A stretch of 33,697 nucleotides of DNA from Actinomycetes bacterium (GCA_021808785.1 JAKBAX010000008.1:1-33697), one strand, 5' to 3'. Numbered from the stretch's first letter, positions 7,976 to 15,699 are shown. Made by a program: numbers and translations. The notes: a model not told the origin generated them from the letters alone.

Positions 7976-9765
7976 CGTCGCACGTCCAACGTCGATACGT
8001 CCCCTTCGGGTAGGTGAAGCTCGCGCGCCTTCAATAGTCGGCGCATGATCTTGCCGCTCTCGGTGTGTGGAAGGTGCTGGTCGAACGCGATCTCGCGAGG
8101 GGCCACCGCTGCGCCCAGCCGCCGGCGGGCGAAAGCCAGCAACTCCAGACGCAGATCCTCGCTCGGGGTGAAGCCGACTTGTAGCGATACGAATGCTTTG
8201 ACCACCTCGCCGGCCAGGGGATCGGGCATCCCGATGACCCCGGCTTCGACCACAGCGGGATGCTCCATCAGGGCCGACTCCACCTCGAACGGCCCGATCA
8301 GATGCCCTGCAGCCTTGATCAGGTCGTCGCCCCGACCGACGAACCAGAAGTAGCCGTCCTCGTCGCGCCGGGCCAAGTCTCCGCTCAGGTACCACCCGCC
8401 GACGAAGCAGGATCTGTAGCGCGCCTCCTCACCCAGGTAGCCACGGAACATCGAAGGCCACCCGGGCCTCAGCGCCAGCTCGCCTTCTTCTCCCACGGCG
8501 GCCTCGACTGCAGCCCCGTCCTGGCCGAGGACCGCGTTCCCATTGCTGTCGCGGGCCAGGACGGTCGCCTCTACACCCGGTAGCGGTCGGCCCATCGATC
8601 CAGGGCGAACATCCATGCAGGGGTAATTGGCGATCATGATCCCGCCCGTCTCGGTCTGCCACCAGTTGTCGTGGACGGGCCGGCCCAGTGCCTCGAGTCC
8701 CCATACGACGACCTCGGGGTTGAGTGGCTCGCCCACACTGGCGACGAAGCGCAGATGGCTCAAATCGTGAGCCCTGGCGACCTCGGTGCCAGCTCGCATC
8801 AACATTCGCAGCGCGGTCGGAGCGGTGTACCAGACGGACACCTTCTCGGCTGCGAGTACCTGATACCAGCGGTCGGCGTCGAAATCCCCCTCGTCCACCA
8901 CGCTGGTCACCCCGTGGACCAGGGGGGCGACAACCCCGTACGACATGCCGGTCACCCAGCCCGGGTCGGCCGTGCACCAGAACACGTCCTCGGGATGGAG
9001 ATCGAGCGCGAGCCGGCCGGTTGCGTGGTGGGCAACGACGGCCTCGTGAACGTGCACAGCAGCTTTGGGAGAGCCGGTGGTCCCGCTCGTGAAATGCAGC
9101 AGGGCCATGTCCTCCGGGCTGGTCGCGGCGATCTCGTAATCGTCCTCTTGATCAGCCAGCAGGGCGCGGAGGGAGATGGTGCCATCGGGAGGGAGCTCCT
9201 CGCTCCCGGCCCTTTGTGCGCCAACCAGTATGTGGCGGAGACCGGGCAGTCGGCTACGGATAGCTGCCACCTTCCTGCGATACAGGCCCGGCGTCGTCAC
9301 CAGGACTCGTCCATCACCGAGATCCAGGCGCTGGCGTATCGGTTCGGGACCGAACGCCGGGAAGAGCGGGCAGAGCACCGATCGGTGTTTGAGGGCACCC
9401 AACACGGCTACGTAGAGATCGGTACCACGCGGCATCAAGACGAAGATCCGTTCACCGGCCTCTACCCCGAGAGCGTCGAGGGCATTGGCGAACCGGTTCG
9501 AACGGGCGGCCAGCTCGGCGAAGGTCACCTCGCTTTGTGTCCCGTGGCGATCGACGCACCGCAGGGCCACATGATCACCGACAGCTCCAGTGGCGTGGCG
9601 GTCAACCGCCTCATAGGCGATGTTCATGCCGCGGCCGCCCGGCAAGCCGTCGAGGGCCGCTCGTGCCGCGTCCCAGGTGAATGACGAACGCTCGGCGTCG
9701 TAGTCCACCATGTTGGGAACTACCGCGCTGGAAGCGGTGTCCTTGTGGACTGTTGGCCAAGGCAT
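7972..9765 (-). CDS. Acetyl-CoA synthetase-like AMP-forming acyl-CoA ligase
   Basis: This 597-residue member of the ANL superfamily is closest in layout to acetate-CoA ligases of the AcsA type. It has the nucleotide loop TSGTTGSPK, the acetyl-CoA-synthetase-typical segments [12 protein letters not shown] and [10 protein letters not shown], the hinge [20 protein letters not shown], and the C-terminal catalytic lysine in [10 protein letters not shown]. It would make acyl-CoA (probably acetyl-CoA) from free acid, ATP and CoA. The start is uncertain: ATG 9765 gives the longest form, and a Met at 9711 (MVDYDAE) is an alternative. Neither has a strong ribosome-binding site. It ends in an overlap with E1-alpha, so ligase and dehydrogenase are made from one mRNA. 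Confidence 0.9.
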   Translation of the reverse strand: MPWPTVHKDTASSAVVPNMVDYDAERSSFTWDAARAALDGLPGGRGMNIAYEAVDRHATGAVGDHVALRCVDRHGTQSEVTFAELAARSNRFANALDALGVEAGERIFVLMPRGTDLYVAVLGALKHRSVLCPLFPAFGPEPIRQRLDLGDGRVLVTTPGLYRRKVAAIRSRLPGLRHILVGAQRAGSEELPPDGTISLRALLADQEDDYEIAATSPEDMALLHFTSGTTGSPKAAVHVHEAVVAHHATGRLALDLHPEDVFWCTADPGWVTGMSYGVVAPLVHGVTSVVDEGDFDADRWYQVLAAEKVSVWYTAPTALRMLMRAGTEVARAHDLSHLRFVASVGEPLNPEVVVWGLEALGRPVHDNWWQTETGGIMIANYPCMDVRPGSMGRPLPGVEATVLARDSNGNAVLGQDGAAVEAAVGEEGELALRPGWPSMFRGYLGEEARYRSCFVGGWYLSGDLARRDEDGYFWFVGRGDDLIKAAGHLIGPFEVESALMEHPAVVEAGVIGMPDPLAGEVVKAFVSLQVGFTPSEDLRLELLAFARRRLGAAVAPREIAFDQHLPHTESGKIMRRLLKARELHLPEGDVSTLDVRR

Positions 9766-9870
9766 TTCAGAAGCTCACTCTCCAAAGAAGGCGCTGCTGT
9801 CTCATCGGACGGTAAGGCGACCGCTGTTGAGGTCCCAGAGTCGAAGGGCCCGATTCCGTGTGCCGGGCCG

Positions 9871-10779
9871 TCAGGGAATCGCTTTGGAGCTGCGTTGCAG
9901 TACTTCGACGACTGCCGCGTCCGGATCGCGTCGACCTACCCGCGGTACCGTGTCGTTGCCCCCGGAGGGTACTTCCATACAGACCGGAACCGACGGGTAC
10001 ATGCGCTGGTGGGCTTCCAACAGAGCCCGGCCCGGCTCGTCGGGAACGGCGTCGACTACCAGGTCGGCCCCGGCCACCAAGGGGCATGGCTCGCCACGCA
10101 GAGCCGGACAGCGTGCCCAACCACCGAGCGGCCCCGGGCAGGCGATGACCTCGAATCCGGCTTTCCGGGCGGCCCGTTCGCTCCGCCAACGGCCCCCCGG
10201 CACCTCGACCAGAACACGCCGCCGCTCGTGACCACCTGGCCAGGTCGGCACACGCCCCGATGTGCCGATCGCCACATGGGCTATCGATGGCTCATCCTGC
10301 TCCAGGTACACGAGGCCCCGCCGGCGAAGGAGCGAGAACATCCGTCGGTTGACCACCAGTACCTGAGCCTCGATATTGGGCACTCCCCGCGACGCGGCTT
10401 GCTCGACCAAGGCGTCCAACAGGTAAGGCCCCAGCCATCCCCTCGCCGGTTCGGCCACTGTGATGCCGAGCTCGCCGTTGCCGTTCGGCAACAGTGCGTA
10501 GCCTGCTTCTCCCACCAGGTGACTTGATCCGTCCGCTTCTGTGAGGGCCGCGACGAGCGTGAAGCCGCCACGCTCCTCGACCTTGGTCAACTTCTCCACT
10601 GTGCGCCGCGGTGGACCGTGCGCGGTGAAGAACCGGCAGTAGCGGTCGTCCTCGCTCAGCGACTGGTACAACGTCATCAAATCCGGCGCGTCGTGGGCCT
10701 GGACAGGACGGATGGACAATGTGCGCGACCCCGGCAGCTCGACGCGCCGACAAGGTCTGTCGTCGCCGGGTTTGCTCAC
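9871..10779 (-). CDS. GNAT-family acetyltransferase with an extra C-terminal domain
   Basis: The product has 302 residues. Residues about 15-165 form a GNAT fold: SIRPVQAHDAPDLMTLYQSL opens it, GELGITVAEPARGWLGPYLL supplies the acetyl-CoA-binding region, and a VVNRRMFSLLRRRGL motif C follows. After about residue 180 comes an additional alpha/beta-like segment (RRVLVEVPGGRWRSERAARKAG and ADLVVDAVPDEPGR) that I do not recognise. A protein acetyltransferase beside an acetyl-CoA synthetase is a familiar pairing, since lysine acetylation inactivates Acs in other bacteria; regulation of the neighbouring ligase is a reasonable inference. The GTG start at 10779 overlaps the preceding stop codon (GTGA). 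A 105-bp gap separates it from the ligase. Confidence 0.75.
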   Translation of the reverse strand: MSKPGDDRPCRRVELPGSRTLSIRPVQAHDAPDLMTLYQSLSEDDRYCRFFTAHGPPRRTVEKLTKVEERGGFTLVAALTEADGSSHLVGEAGYALLPNGNGELGITVAEPARGWLGPYLLDALVEQAASRGVPNIEAQVLVVNRRMFSLLRRRGLVYLEQDEPSIAHVAIGTSGRVPTWPGGHERRRVLVEVPGGRWRSERAARKAGFEVIACPGPLGGWARCPALRGEPCPLVAGADLVVDAVPDEPGRALLEAHQRMYPSVPVCMEVPSGGNDTVPRVGRRDPDAAVVEVLQRSSKAIP

Positions 10780-11270
10780 AGGGCGGTATCGGGTGCCGAC
10801 CGGCCCGTCGGCGCCATCGAGTCAACAGCTTGGAGGACCCGGGCCACTATCTCAGCGTCGGGCGTGAGGGCCATCTGGTCGCTGATCCACGAGCCGGCCC
10901 GCTCACCTTGGATGACCCGGATGGACCCACCGTCACGCAGGACGTGGTCGAGTTGGCCGGCCGTGGCAAGCGGCTCGAAGGGGTCGGGATCGTAGCCGCC
11001 CGCGTCCATCACGATACTCATCTGCCCGAGAGACAGATGCGATTCGGCCCAGCGGGCGACCGTATCGGCTACCTCTTCAGGGTGGTTGCCTCCGGATACG
11101 TAGCGCATCCGCTCCTGGTCGGCCATTACTATCCGGGCCACTTCCCACACCCGCCCGGTGGGGTGATCTTCGGCGTCGATGAGAGCCAATGCGCTCGGGT
11201 ACACCTGGGCTCCACCTGACGCATGCCGGGCGAGCGCGCCTTGGAGCTCTTGGACGGTCATGTCTGACAT
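10776..11270 (-). CDS. Hypothetical protein of the sulfur/acyl cluster
   Basis: This 164-residue soluble protein starts at the ATG at 11270, which has an excellent ribosome-binding site (AGGAGGAG, 5 nt away). I recognise no family. Visible features are an acidic, Asp-rich middle (DAGGYDPDPFEPL), a single weakly hydrophobic strand near the start, no cysteine and no transmembrane segment. It sits between the DsrE-like gene (21 nt gap) and the GNAT (4-nt overlap), so it is very likely cotranscribed and functionally tied to them. The end of the protein is Ala/Asp-rich and probably disordered. Confidence 0.7.
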   Translation of the reverse strand: MSDMTVQELQGALARHASGGAQVYPSALALIDAEDHPTGRVWEVARIVMADQERMRYVSGGNHPEEVADTVARWAESHLSLGQMSIVMDAGGYDPDPFEPLATAGQLDHVLRDGGSIRVIQGERAGSWISDQMALTPDAEIVARVLQAVDSMAPTGRSAPDTAL

Positions 11271-11291
11271 CGGTCTCCTCCTGCTGCCGTT

Positions 11292-11762
11292 TCAAGTGAA
11301 GATGATCTGGCCGCCGGCGGCCTTCTCGTAGAACTCGCCGACGGTGATGATGTCGGCCACCTGAGCGATGAGGTCGTTCTTCTCTAGACCGAACAGGTCC
11401 ACCGAGGCTTTGCAGGCGTACAGCCCGGCGCCGGTGTCGGCGATCATCTCGATGAACTCTGGTATGGTGGGGATGTCCAGCTTCTCCATCCTGTTGCTCA
11501 TGTAATGGGTCATGACGGTGGAGACTCCCGGCAGGCCGCCCAGTAGGGTCGCGAAGTGCAGGCCCGGATTGCCGACGGTGGCCATCTTGATGTGCTCGTG
11601 TCGGGCCTTGTGGATGGCGTCCAAGCCGAAGAAGGTGAAGAACAGGTCGGCGTCGATGCCTTCGGCGCGCGCTCCGTTGGCCATGATCAGACCGGGATAG
11701 ATGCCATCGAGGGATCCTTTGGAGATGATGATGGAAACCTTCGTGATCGGCTCGGCGGACAT
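11292..11762 (-). CDS. DsrE/DsrF-like sulfur-carrier family protein
   Basis: This 156-residue protein is of the DsrE2-like (peroxiredoxin-family-annotated) type. The N-terminus KVSIIISKGSLDG and the block DLFFTFFGLDAI match the family pattern. The single conserved cysteine, C117 in LYACKASVDLFG, is the expected persulfide-carrying residue. The C-terminus (AGGQIIFT) is the typical end strand. The ATG at 11762 follows AAGGAG at 8 nt. Members of this family pass sulfane sulfur between thiols. With the TusE-like protein and the SQR-like flavoenzyme next door it probably forms a sulfur relay, not a dissimilatory sulfite reductase system, since no dsrAB is present. Confidence 0.87.
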   Translation of the reverse strand: MSAEPITKVSIIISKGSLDGIYPGLIMANGARAEGIDADLFFTFFGLDAIHKARHEHIKMATVGNPGLHFATLLGGLPGVSTVMTHYMSNRMEKLDIPTIPEFIEMIADTGAGLYACKASVDLFGLEKNDLIAQVADIITVGEFYEKAAGGQIIFT

Positions 11763-11786
11763 GTGTTGTGCTCCTTCGCTATTGAT

Positions 11787-12104
11787 CTAGATGCAGCCGC
11801 GCGGCTTGGGGATGCCGGCGATCTTGGCGGCCAATTTGGCCGGACCTCTGGGAAACAGCTCGTACAGCTCTTTGATCGGGACGCCGGAGGTCTTGCCCAG
11901 CACCCGGACGGTCGGCCCGGTGCCTTTCTCGTCGTATTCGTGCCGCATGAACTTGATGACCTGCCAGTGCCGCTCGGTCAGATCGGCGAGACCCTCTTGG
12001 CGGGCGATCTCGGGTGCCATCGCTTCCCGCCACTGCGTGGGGTCGGTGAAGAAGCCCTGGTCGTCCACACTGACGACGGTTCCCATGTAGGTTCTGGTCT
12101 GCAT
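11787..12104 (-). CDS. TusE/DsrC-like sulfur-relay protein
   Basis: This 105-residue protein belongs to the DsrC/TusE/RspA family. It shows the family pattern of GFFTDPTQWREAMAPEIA, LTERHWQVIKFMRHEY and a C-terminal arm ending IPKPRGCI. The arm cysteine is C104, the penultimate residue. The second cysteine of true DsrC, about ten residues earlier, is replaced (AAKIAGI), so it can carry a persulfide but cannot form the DsrC intramolecular trisulfide. The ATG at 12104 has AGGAG 8 nt upstream. A longer start at 12126 in another frame is a shadow. Role by family and context: accepting sulfur from the DsrE-like neighbour. Confidence 0.9.
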   Translation of the reverse strand: MQTRTYMGTVVSVDDQGFFTDPTQWREAMAPEIARQEGLADLTERHWQVIKFMRHEYDEKGTGPTVRVLGKTSGVPIKELYELFPRGPAKLAAKIAGIPKPRGCI

Positions 12105-12122
12105 CGGTCACGCTCCTATTGG

Positions 12123-13385
12123 TCATCCGGCGCGCCGGGCGTCGAGACGTTTGCCGGCGGTGGGCATGGTCGATCGGATGCCGGGGATCTCGTGGCCGGC
12201 CAGCAGGACGTGCCAGTAGAAGTACCTGAAGGCCAGCTTCCCCAGATGGTTGAGACGGGACTCCCGCAGGAGCGGTAGTCCGAGGACGGCCGGGTAGCGG
12301 CCAGGGACCGGTTCGGTCCCGGTGTTGTAGTCGATCAGCAGCGCTTTGCCGAAACCGGACTCGATGAAGCAGTTCGTGTGACCGTCGAAGGCCCCGTCGA
12401 GAGGGTCGCCGGCCAGGTACCGGGTGATGTTGTGCTCGAGGATGGGGCCCTGGAAGTGGGCGACCGATCCGGCCTTCGACACGGCGGAGTCGGCGGCATC
12501 GCCGATCACGAAGACATTGGGGGCCACCTTGGCTTGCAGGGTCTGGGGGTCGACAGGCACGAAATCCAGTTCGCTCCCCAACCCGCTGGAGCGCTCGACG
12601 AACCCGGCGCCTCCATGCAGCGGCACCACTACCGACAGGTCGAAGTCGACTGTGCGGCCGTCGAACGACACCAGCCGCCGAGCATTACCGTCGACCTCCC
12701 CGGTATTGAACTCGCTCACCACCTCTATGCCCCTGCTGTCGAGCAGACCGGACAGTTCCCGGTTGCAGACCTCCTTCGTGAAAACGCCGTCGAGGGGCGT
12801 GACGAAGATGATGTCGACCTTGTGCCTCAGGCCCCGCTCGGTGAAGAACCAGTCGGCGAGGAATGCGAACTCGACCGGAGCAACCGGACACTTGATCGGC
12901 ATGTCGACCACGTTGATGGCCAATCGACCACCGTCGAAGCCGGCCAGGGCTCCGGCCAGTCGGGCCGCGCCGAGCAGGTCATAGAAGCTGTGCACCCCTC
13001 CCGTGGTCAGGGCGGCCGGCAGTCCTTCGGTCTCCTCTGGTCGCAGCACCGCTCCTGAAGCGACCACCAGAACATCGAAATCGAGCGTCGAACCGTCGGC
13101 CAGGACGACGGTGTTACGGGCTACGTCGACCTGCTCCACCTCGGTTCGCCGGAACTCTATGCCTGCGGCGAACTGGGCCGAACGCGACCGGACCAGGCTG
13201 GATGGCCGGGCCCGGCCGAACGGTACGAAGAGCAGGCCCGGCTGATAGACGTGACGGTCGTCCTTGTCGAGGACCACCACCTCGACCTGCTCGGCGGGCA
13301 GTGCCCGCCGCAATCTGTTGGCGGCCAGGGTCCCGCCGGTCCCTGCGCCCAGAACCACTATCCGCTTGACCACACCACTGAGCAT
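12123..13385 (-). CDS. Sulfide:quinone oxidoreductase-like FAD-dependent oxidoreductase
   Basis: This 420-residue flavoprotein of the SQR/NDH-2 superfamily has the N-terminal dinucleotide motif VVLGAGTGG (residues 11-18) and the second FAD motif VFVIGDAAD (292-299). Cysteines C166 (IKCPVAP), C207 and C339 (TNCFIE) are placed as expected for SQR redox cysteines. The C-terminal part (LAFRYFYWHVLLAG) is amphipathic/hydrophobic and suits membrane association. It would oxidise sulfide or a persulfide and feed electrons to quinone. The start is open: ATG 13385, or GTG 13373. The frame continues to 13505, but that stretch is promoter-like and not conserved in appearance. It is the first gene of the long leftward cluster. 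Confidence 0.85.
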   Translation of the reverse strand: MLSGVVKRIVVLGAGTGGTLAANRLRRALPAEQVEVVVLDKDDRHVYQPGLLFVPFGRARPSSLVRSRSAQFAAGIEFRRTEVEQVDVARNTVVLADGSTLDFDVLVVASGAVLRPEETEGLPAALTTGGVHSFYDLLGAARLAGALAGFDGGRLAINVVDMPIKCPVAPVEFAFLADWFFTERGLRHKVDIIFVTPLDGVFTKEVCNRELSGLLDSRGIEVVSEFNTGEVDGNARRLVSFDGRTVDFDLSVVVPLHGGAGFVERSSGLGSELDFVPVDPQTLQAKVAPNVFVIGDAADSAVSKAGSVAHFQGPILEHNITRYLAGDPLDGAFDGHTNCFIESGFGKALLIDYNTGTEPVPGRYPAVLGLPLLRESRLNHLGKLAFRYFYWHVLLAGHEIPGIRSTMPTAGKRLDARRAG

Positions 13386-13409
13386 CGCCCTCGGAACCCG
13401 AGCGCAGCT

Positions 13410-13425
13410 AGGGCCGAAGGCCCCA
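13410..13425 (-). promoter_or_regulatory. DosR-box-like inverted repeat upstream of the SQR-like gene
   Basis: On the minus strand the site reads TGGGGCCTTCGGCCCT. Half-sites GGGGCC and GGCCCT flank TTC, close to the DosR/DevR box core and to the element at 4408-4423. Its centre lies about 42 bp upstream of the alternative GTG start at 13373 and 32 bp upstream of ATG 13385. That is the distance expected for an activator overlapping a -35 region. A simple GC-rich hairpin is the alternative reading. Confidence 0.45.
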
Positions 13426-13469
13426 TCGCGTCGGCCGAGGTGGGCGGAGCGGTCCGGCCCGGTCGCCTC

Positions 13470-13488
13470 GGTGGCAGGCGATGCCACC
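13470..13488. repeat. Perfect 7-bp hairpin in the divergent intergenic region
   Basis: GGTGGCA and TGCCACC flank the 5-nt loop GGCGA, in the non-coding gap between the SQR-like gene (leftward) and the methyltransferase (rightward). A second short palindrome, CCTCC-TC-GGAGG, lies at 13540-13551, just before the methyltransferase ribosome-binding site AAAGGAG (13571-13577). They could be operator or mRNA leader structures. No family match was made. Confidence 0.4.
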
Positions 13489-13583
13489 CGCAGGCCGGCT
13501 CCCACGACCGACGAGTCGCAACGGCCTGGCGATCAGTAACCTCCTCGGAGGAGCATTCGGCAATTCTCCCAAAGGAGCCGTGC

Positions 13584-14324
13584 GTGCAGGTAGCTGAGTC
13601 CCGGGCCCGACCCAACCAGTTCGCCCGCCGGCTCTTTGCCCGGCTCCCGGCCCGCTATGACACACTGGCGGAGATCCTGTCCTTGGGCCAGAACCGGCGA
13701 TGGAGGCGGGCCATGGTGGATCCGGTCGCAGCCTCGGCGCCGGCGTCGGTCCTCGACGTGGCGACCGGGCCGGCCGGGGTGGCCCTGCAGTTGGTCGCTC
13801 GAACCGGGGCCGACGTGACCGGCATCGACATCAGCCCGGAGATGCTCGGCGCCGGCGCGACCAACGTAGCCCGCCGGAATATGGGCGACCGGGTCAGGTT
13901 GGTGCTGGGGCGGGGGGAGCAGCTGCCGTTCCCGGATGGGACTTTCGACGCCCTCACTTTTACCTACCTGCTGCGCTACGTGGCCGACCCGGCCGAGGCC
14001 CTCTCCGAACTGTCCCGGGTGGTACGCCCCGGGGGGACCGTAGCCAGCCTCGAGTTCCATGTGCCGGCCGGACGGCTGTGGCACCCGCTGTGGATCCTCT
14101 ACACCAGGCTCGTGCTGCCGGTGGCGGGCTGGGTCGCCGGGGGCGCCGGGTGGTTCCGGGTGGGTCGGTTCCTCGGGCCGTCGATCTCCGAGCACTACCG
14201 GTGCTACCCGTTGAGCTGGCACCGAGAGGCGTGGGCCGGCGCCGGTATCGAGGACGTCCAGATGCGCCTGATGAGCCTGGGCGGGGGATTGGTGATGTGG
14301 GGCCGCAAGGGTGGGGCGCCTTGA
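13584..14324 (+). CDS. Class I SAM-dependent methyltransferase, UbiE/MenG-like
   Basis: This 246-residue methyltransferase has the SAM-binding motif I VLDVATGPAGVALQL, the acidic residue in VTGIDIS, and motif IV GTFDALTFTYLLRYV. The block after RVVRPGGTVASLEF (long hydrophobic stretch, then SISEHYRCYPLS) matches the layout of demethylmenaquinone/ubiquinone methyltransferases. The GTG at 13584 follows a strong AAAGGAG at 6 nt. Upstream extension to 13251 would run through the divergent gene. If it is a quinone methylase it would serve the electron acceptor of the SQR-like enzyme encoded on the other side of the shared promoter region, but other small-molecule substrates are possible. Confidence 0.8.
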   Translation: MQVAESRARPNQFARRLFARLPARYDTLAEILSLGQNRRWRRAMVDPVAASAPASVLDVATGPAGVALQLVARTGADVTGIDISPEMLGAGATNVARRNMGDRVRLVLGRGEQLPFPDGTFDALTFTYLLRYVADPAEALSELSRVVRPGGTVASLEFHVPAGRLWHPLWILYTRLVLPVAGWVAGGAGWFRVGRFLGPSISEHYRCYPLSWHREAWAGAGIEDVQMRLMSLGGGLVMWGRKGGAP

Positions 14325-15043
14325 AGGCGGCGTGGTACGTGGCGGCGCCGGGGCGGTGGCGCGATTGGGCGAGCGTGTTGCACCCGCCCTACACGGCATG
14401 GCACCTCAGCTATGTCCTGGTCGGCGCCGCCCTGGCCCCTCACTTCTCGGTGTCGCGGCTCGTCGCCACCCTCCTGGCCTTCGGCCTGGCGGTGGGTGTA
14501 GCGGCCCACGGCTTCGACGAGCTTCACGGCCGCCCCCTCGGCACGGCGATCTCGGCACCGGTGCTGGCCGGGGTGTCGGTCAGCGCGCTCGCCGGGGCGG
14601 TGGCATTGGGTGTCGTCGGTATCAGCCGAGTGGGGTGGGGCCTGGCGGTATTCATCGCCGCCGGTGCCACCGTCGTCGTCGCCTACAACCTCGAAGCCTG
14701 GGGCGGGCGGCTGCACAACAAGGTCACGTTCGCGCTGGCCTGGGGCGCCTTCCCCGTCCTCACTGCGTACTACGCCCAGGCCGCCACGTTGCGACCGGCC
14801 GCGGTGGTCGCCGCTGGTTTCGCCTTCGGGCTTTCCCGGGCCCAGCGGACATTGAGCACCGAGGCCCGCGATCTGCGGCGCCGGGTCTCCTCGGTGGAGG
14901 GGCAGCGGCTCTACCTCGACGGGAGGGTCGAGCCTTTGTCGCGCCAGTCCCTGCTCGCGCCGGTGGAGCAGAGCCTGGTGACCCTGTCGTGGTGTGTATG
15001 CGCACTGGGGGTGGCGATGGTCCTGGCCCGCACCGGGCATTGA
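14321..15043 (+). CDS. Multi-pass membrane protein, family not recognised
   Basis: This 240-residue hydrophobic protein has roughly seven membrane spans between residues 20 and 235. Polar loops include HGFDELHGRPLGT (about 63-75) and NLEAWGGRLHNK (about 124-135). The TTG at 14321 overlaps the methyltransferase stop (TTGA) and has AAGGGTGG upstream, so the two genes are cotranscribed. The charged aspartate/histidine loop and the neighbouring UbiE-like enzyme bring UbiA-type prenyltransferases to mind. The NDxxD signature is absent, so I leave the function open. The start could instead be a GTG some eight codons upstream. Confidence 0.65.
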   Translation: MKAAWYVAAPGRWRDWASVLHPPYTAWHLSYVLVGAALAPHFSVSRLVATLLAFGLAVGVAAHGFDELHGRPLGTAISAPVLAGVSVSALAGAVALGVVGISRVGWGLAVFIAAGATVVVAYNLEAWGGRLHNKVTFALAWGAFPVLTAYYAQAATLRPAAVVAAGFAFGLSRAQRTLSTEARDLRRRVSSVEGQRLYLDGRVEPLSRQSLLAPVEQSLVTLSWCVCALGVAMVLARTGH

Positions 15044-15051
15044 CCGGATCG

Positions 15052-15594
15052 TCAGCTGGCCCTGGCCACCCGGCTCGTGAGCAGGTCCTTGGCCACCTGG
15101 GTCGTGAGCAGTTCCTTGGCCACCCGGGTCGTGAGCAGTTCCTTGGCCGCGTCGAAGGGGACCGGGCGCGACCACAAATAGCCCTGTCCGTACTGGCACC
15201 GGGCGTTGGCCAGCCACTGGGCCTGTGAGTGCTCTTCGACCCCCTCGGCGACGGTGGCCAGGTTGAGGCTCGAGCTCATGGCCAGGATCGCCGAGGTCGA
15301 GGCGGCATCCTTGGTGTCGGTGGTCAGCCGGTCGACGAACGCCTTGTCCACCTTCAAGATGTCGATCGAAGTCATCGATCGAGATCCGGATACCCGCCGC
15401 TCGCAGCGCCTTCAGGCGGTCTGTGATGGCTGGCCGGCCAGGCGTTCGACCACCTGTAGCTGGTTCCGCACCGGCACGGGTCGCTGGTAGATGGCGGTGA
15501 GGGCGAGGAACTCGGCTACGACGACCGCGACGGTACCGACCGCCGTGATCATGTTGCGCGTCAGTCCGGGCGCCGCCACCTCGGATCGAGCCAC
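15052..15594 (-). pseudogene. Decayed membrane-anchored EAL-domain (c-di-GMP phosphodiesterase) gene
   Basis: Three pieces lie in order on the minus strand. First, 15594-15412 reads a 60-residue head with one membrane helix (ITAVGTVAVVVAEFLAL) that ends in a stop. Second, 15415-15368 in another frame reads an EAL-domain stretch ending in RISIDDF. Third, 15375-15052 in a third frame resumes with IDILKVDKAFV, then AEGVEE and QGYLWSRP, the last EAL motifs. The usual GTGYSSLSYL block between IDDF and IDIL is missing and the reading frame changes at the junction. The GGDEF domain, the EAL signature itself and most catalytic residues are gone. This is a deletion remnant, not a working enzyme. The third piece could still be translated from ATG 15375 as a 107-residue peptide. 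Confidence 0.85.
15064..15144 (-). repeat. Three tandem 27-bp repeats in the EAL remnant
   Basis: Three head-to-tail 27-bp units (15064-15090, 15091-15117, 15118-15144) differ by one to three bases. In the reading frame of the EAL remnant each encodes nine residues of the form AKELLTTRV, extending the C-terminus beyond the normal EAL end. Near identity between units implies recent slippage duplication. The 105 bases at 15595-15699 upstream of the remnant contain nothing I can identify. Confidence 0.9.
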
Positions 15595-15699
15595 GATGGA
15601 GCAGTCGGCCGCCTCACCGCCGGGCTGAACCGGATTTCGCGTATGACCCGGGACATTCGATCGTCCGGGCGGGGTAACCGGGGGGTGGACACGGGGTGG

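Noticed and set aside
9766-9870. DosR-like box in the gap before the acyl-CoA ligase
   Set aside because: GGGCCC and GGTCCC elements occur, but their orientation and spacing do not give the inward-facing 16-bp arrangement.
12378-13058. 226-residue plus-strand frame antisense to the SQR-like gene
   Set aside because: The opposite strand encodes a clear flavoprotein with FAD motifs. The antisense product has no recognisable features.
15064-15144. CRISPR-like array
   Set aside because: The three 27-bp units are directly adjacent with no spacers, so this is a simple tandem duplication.
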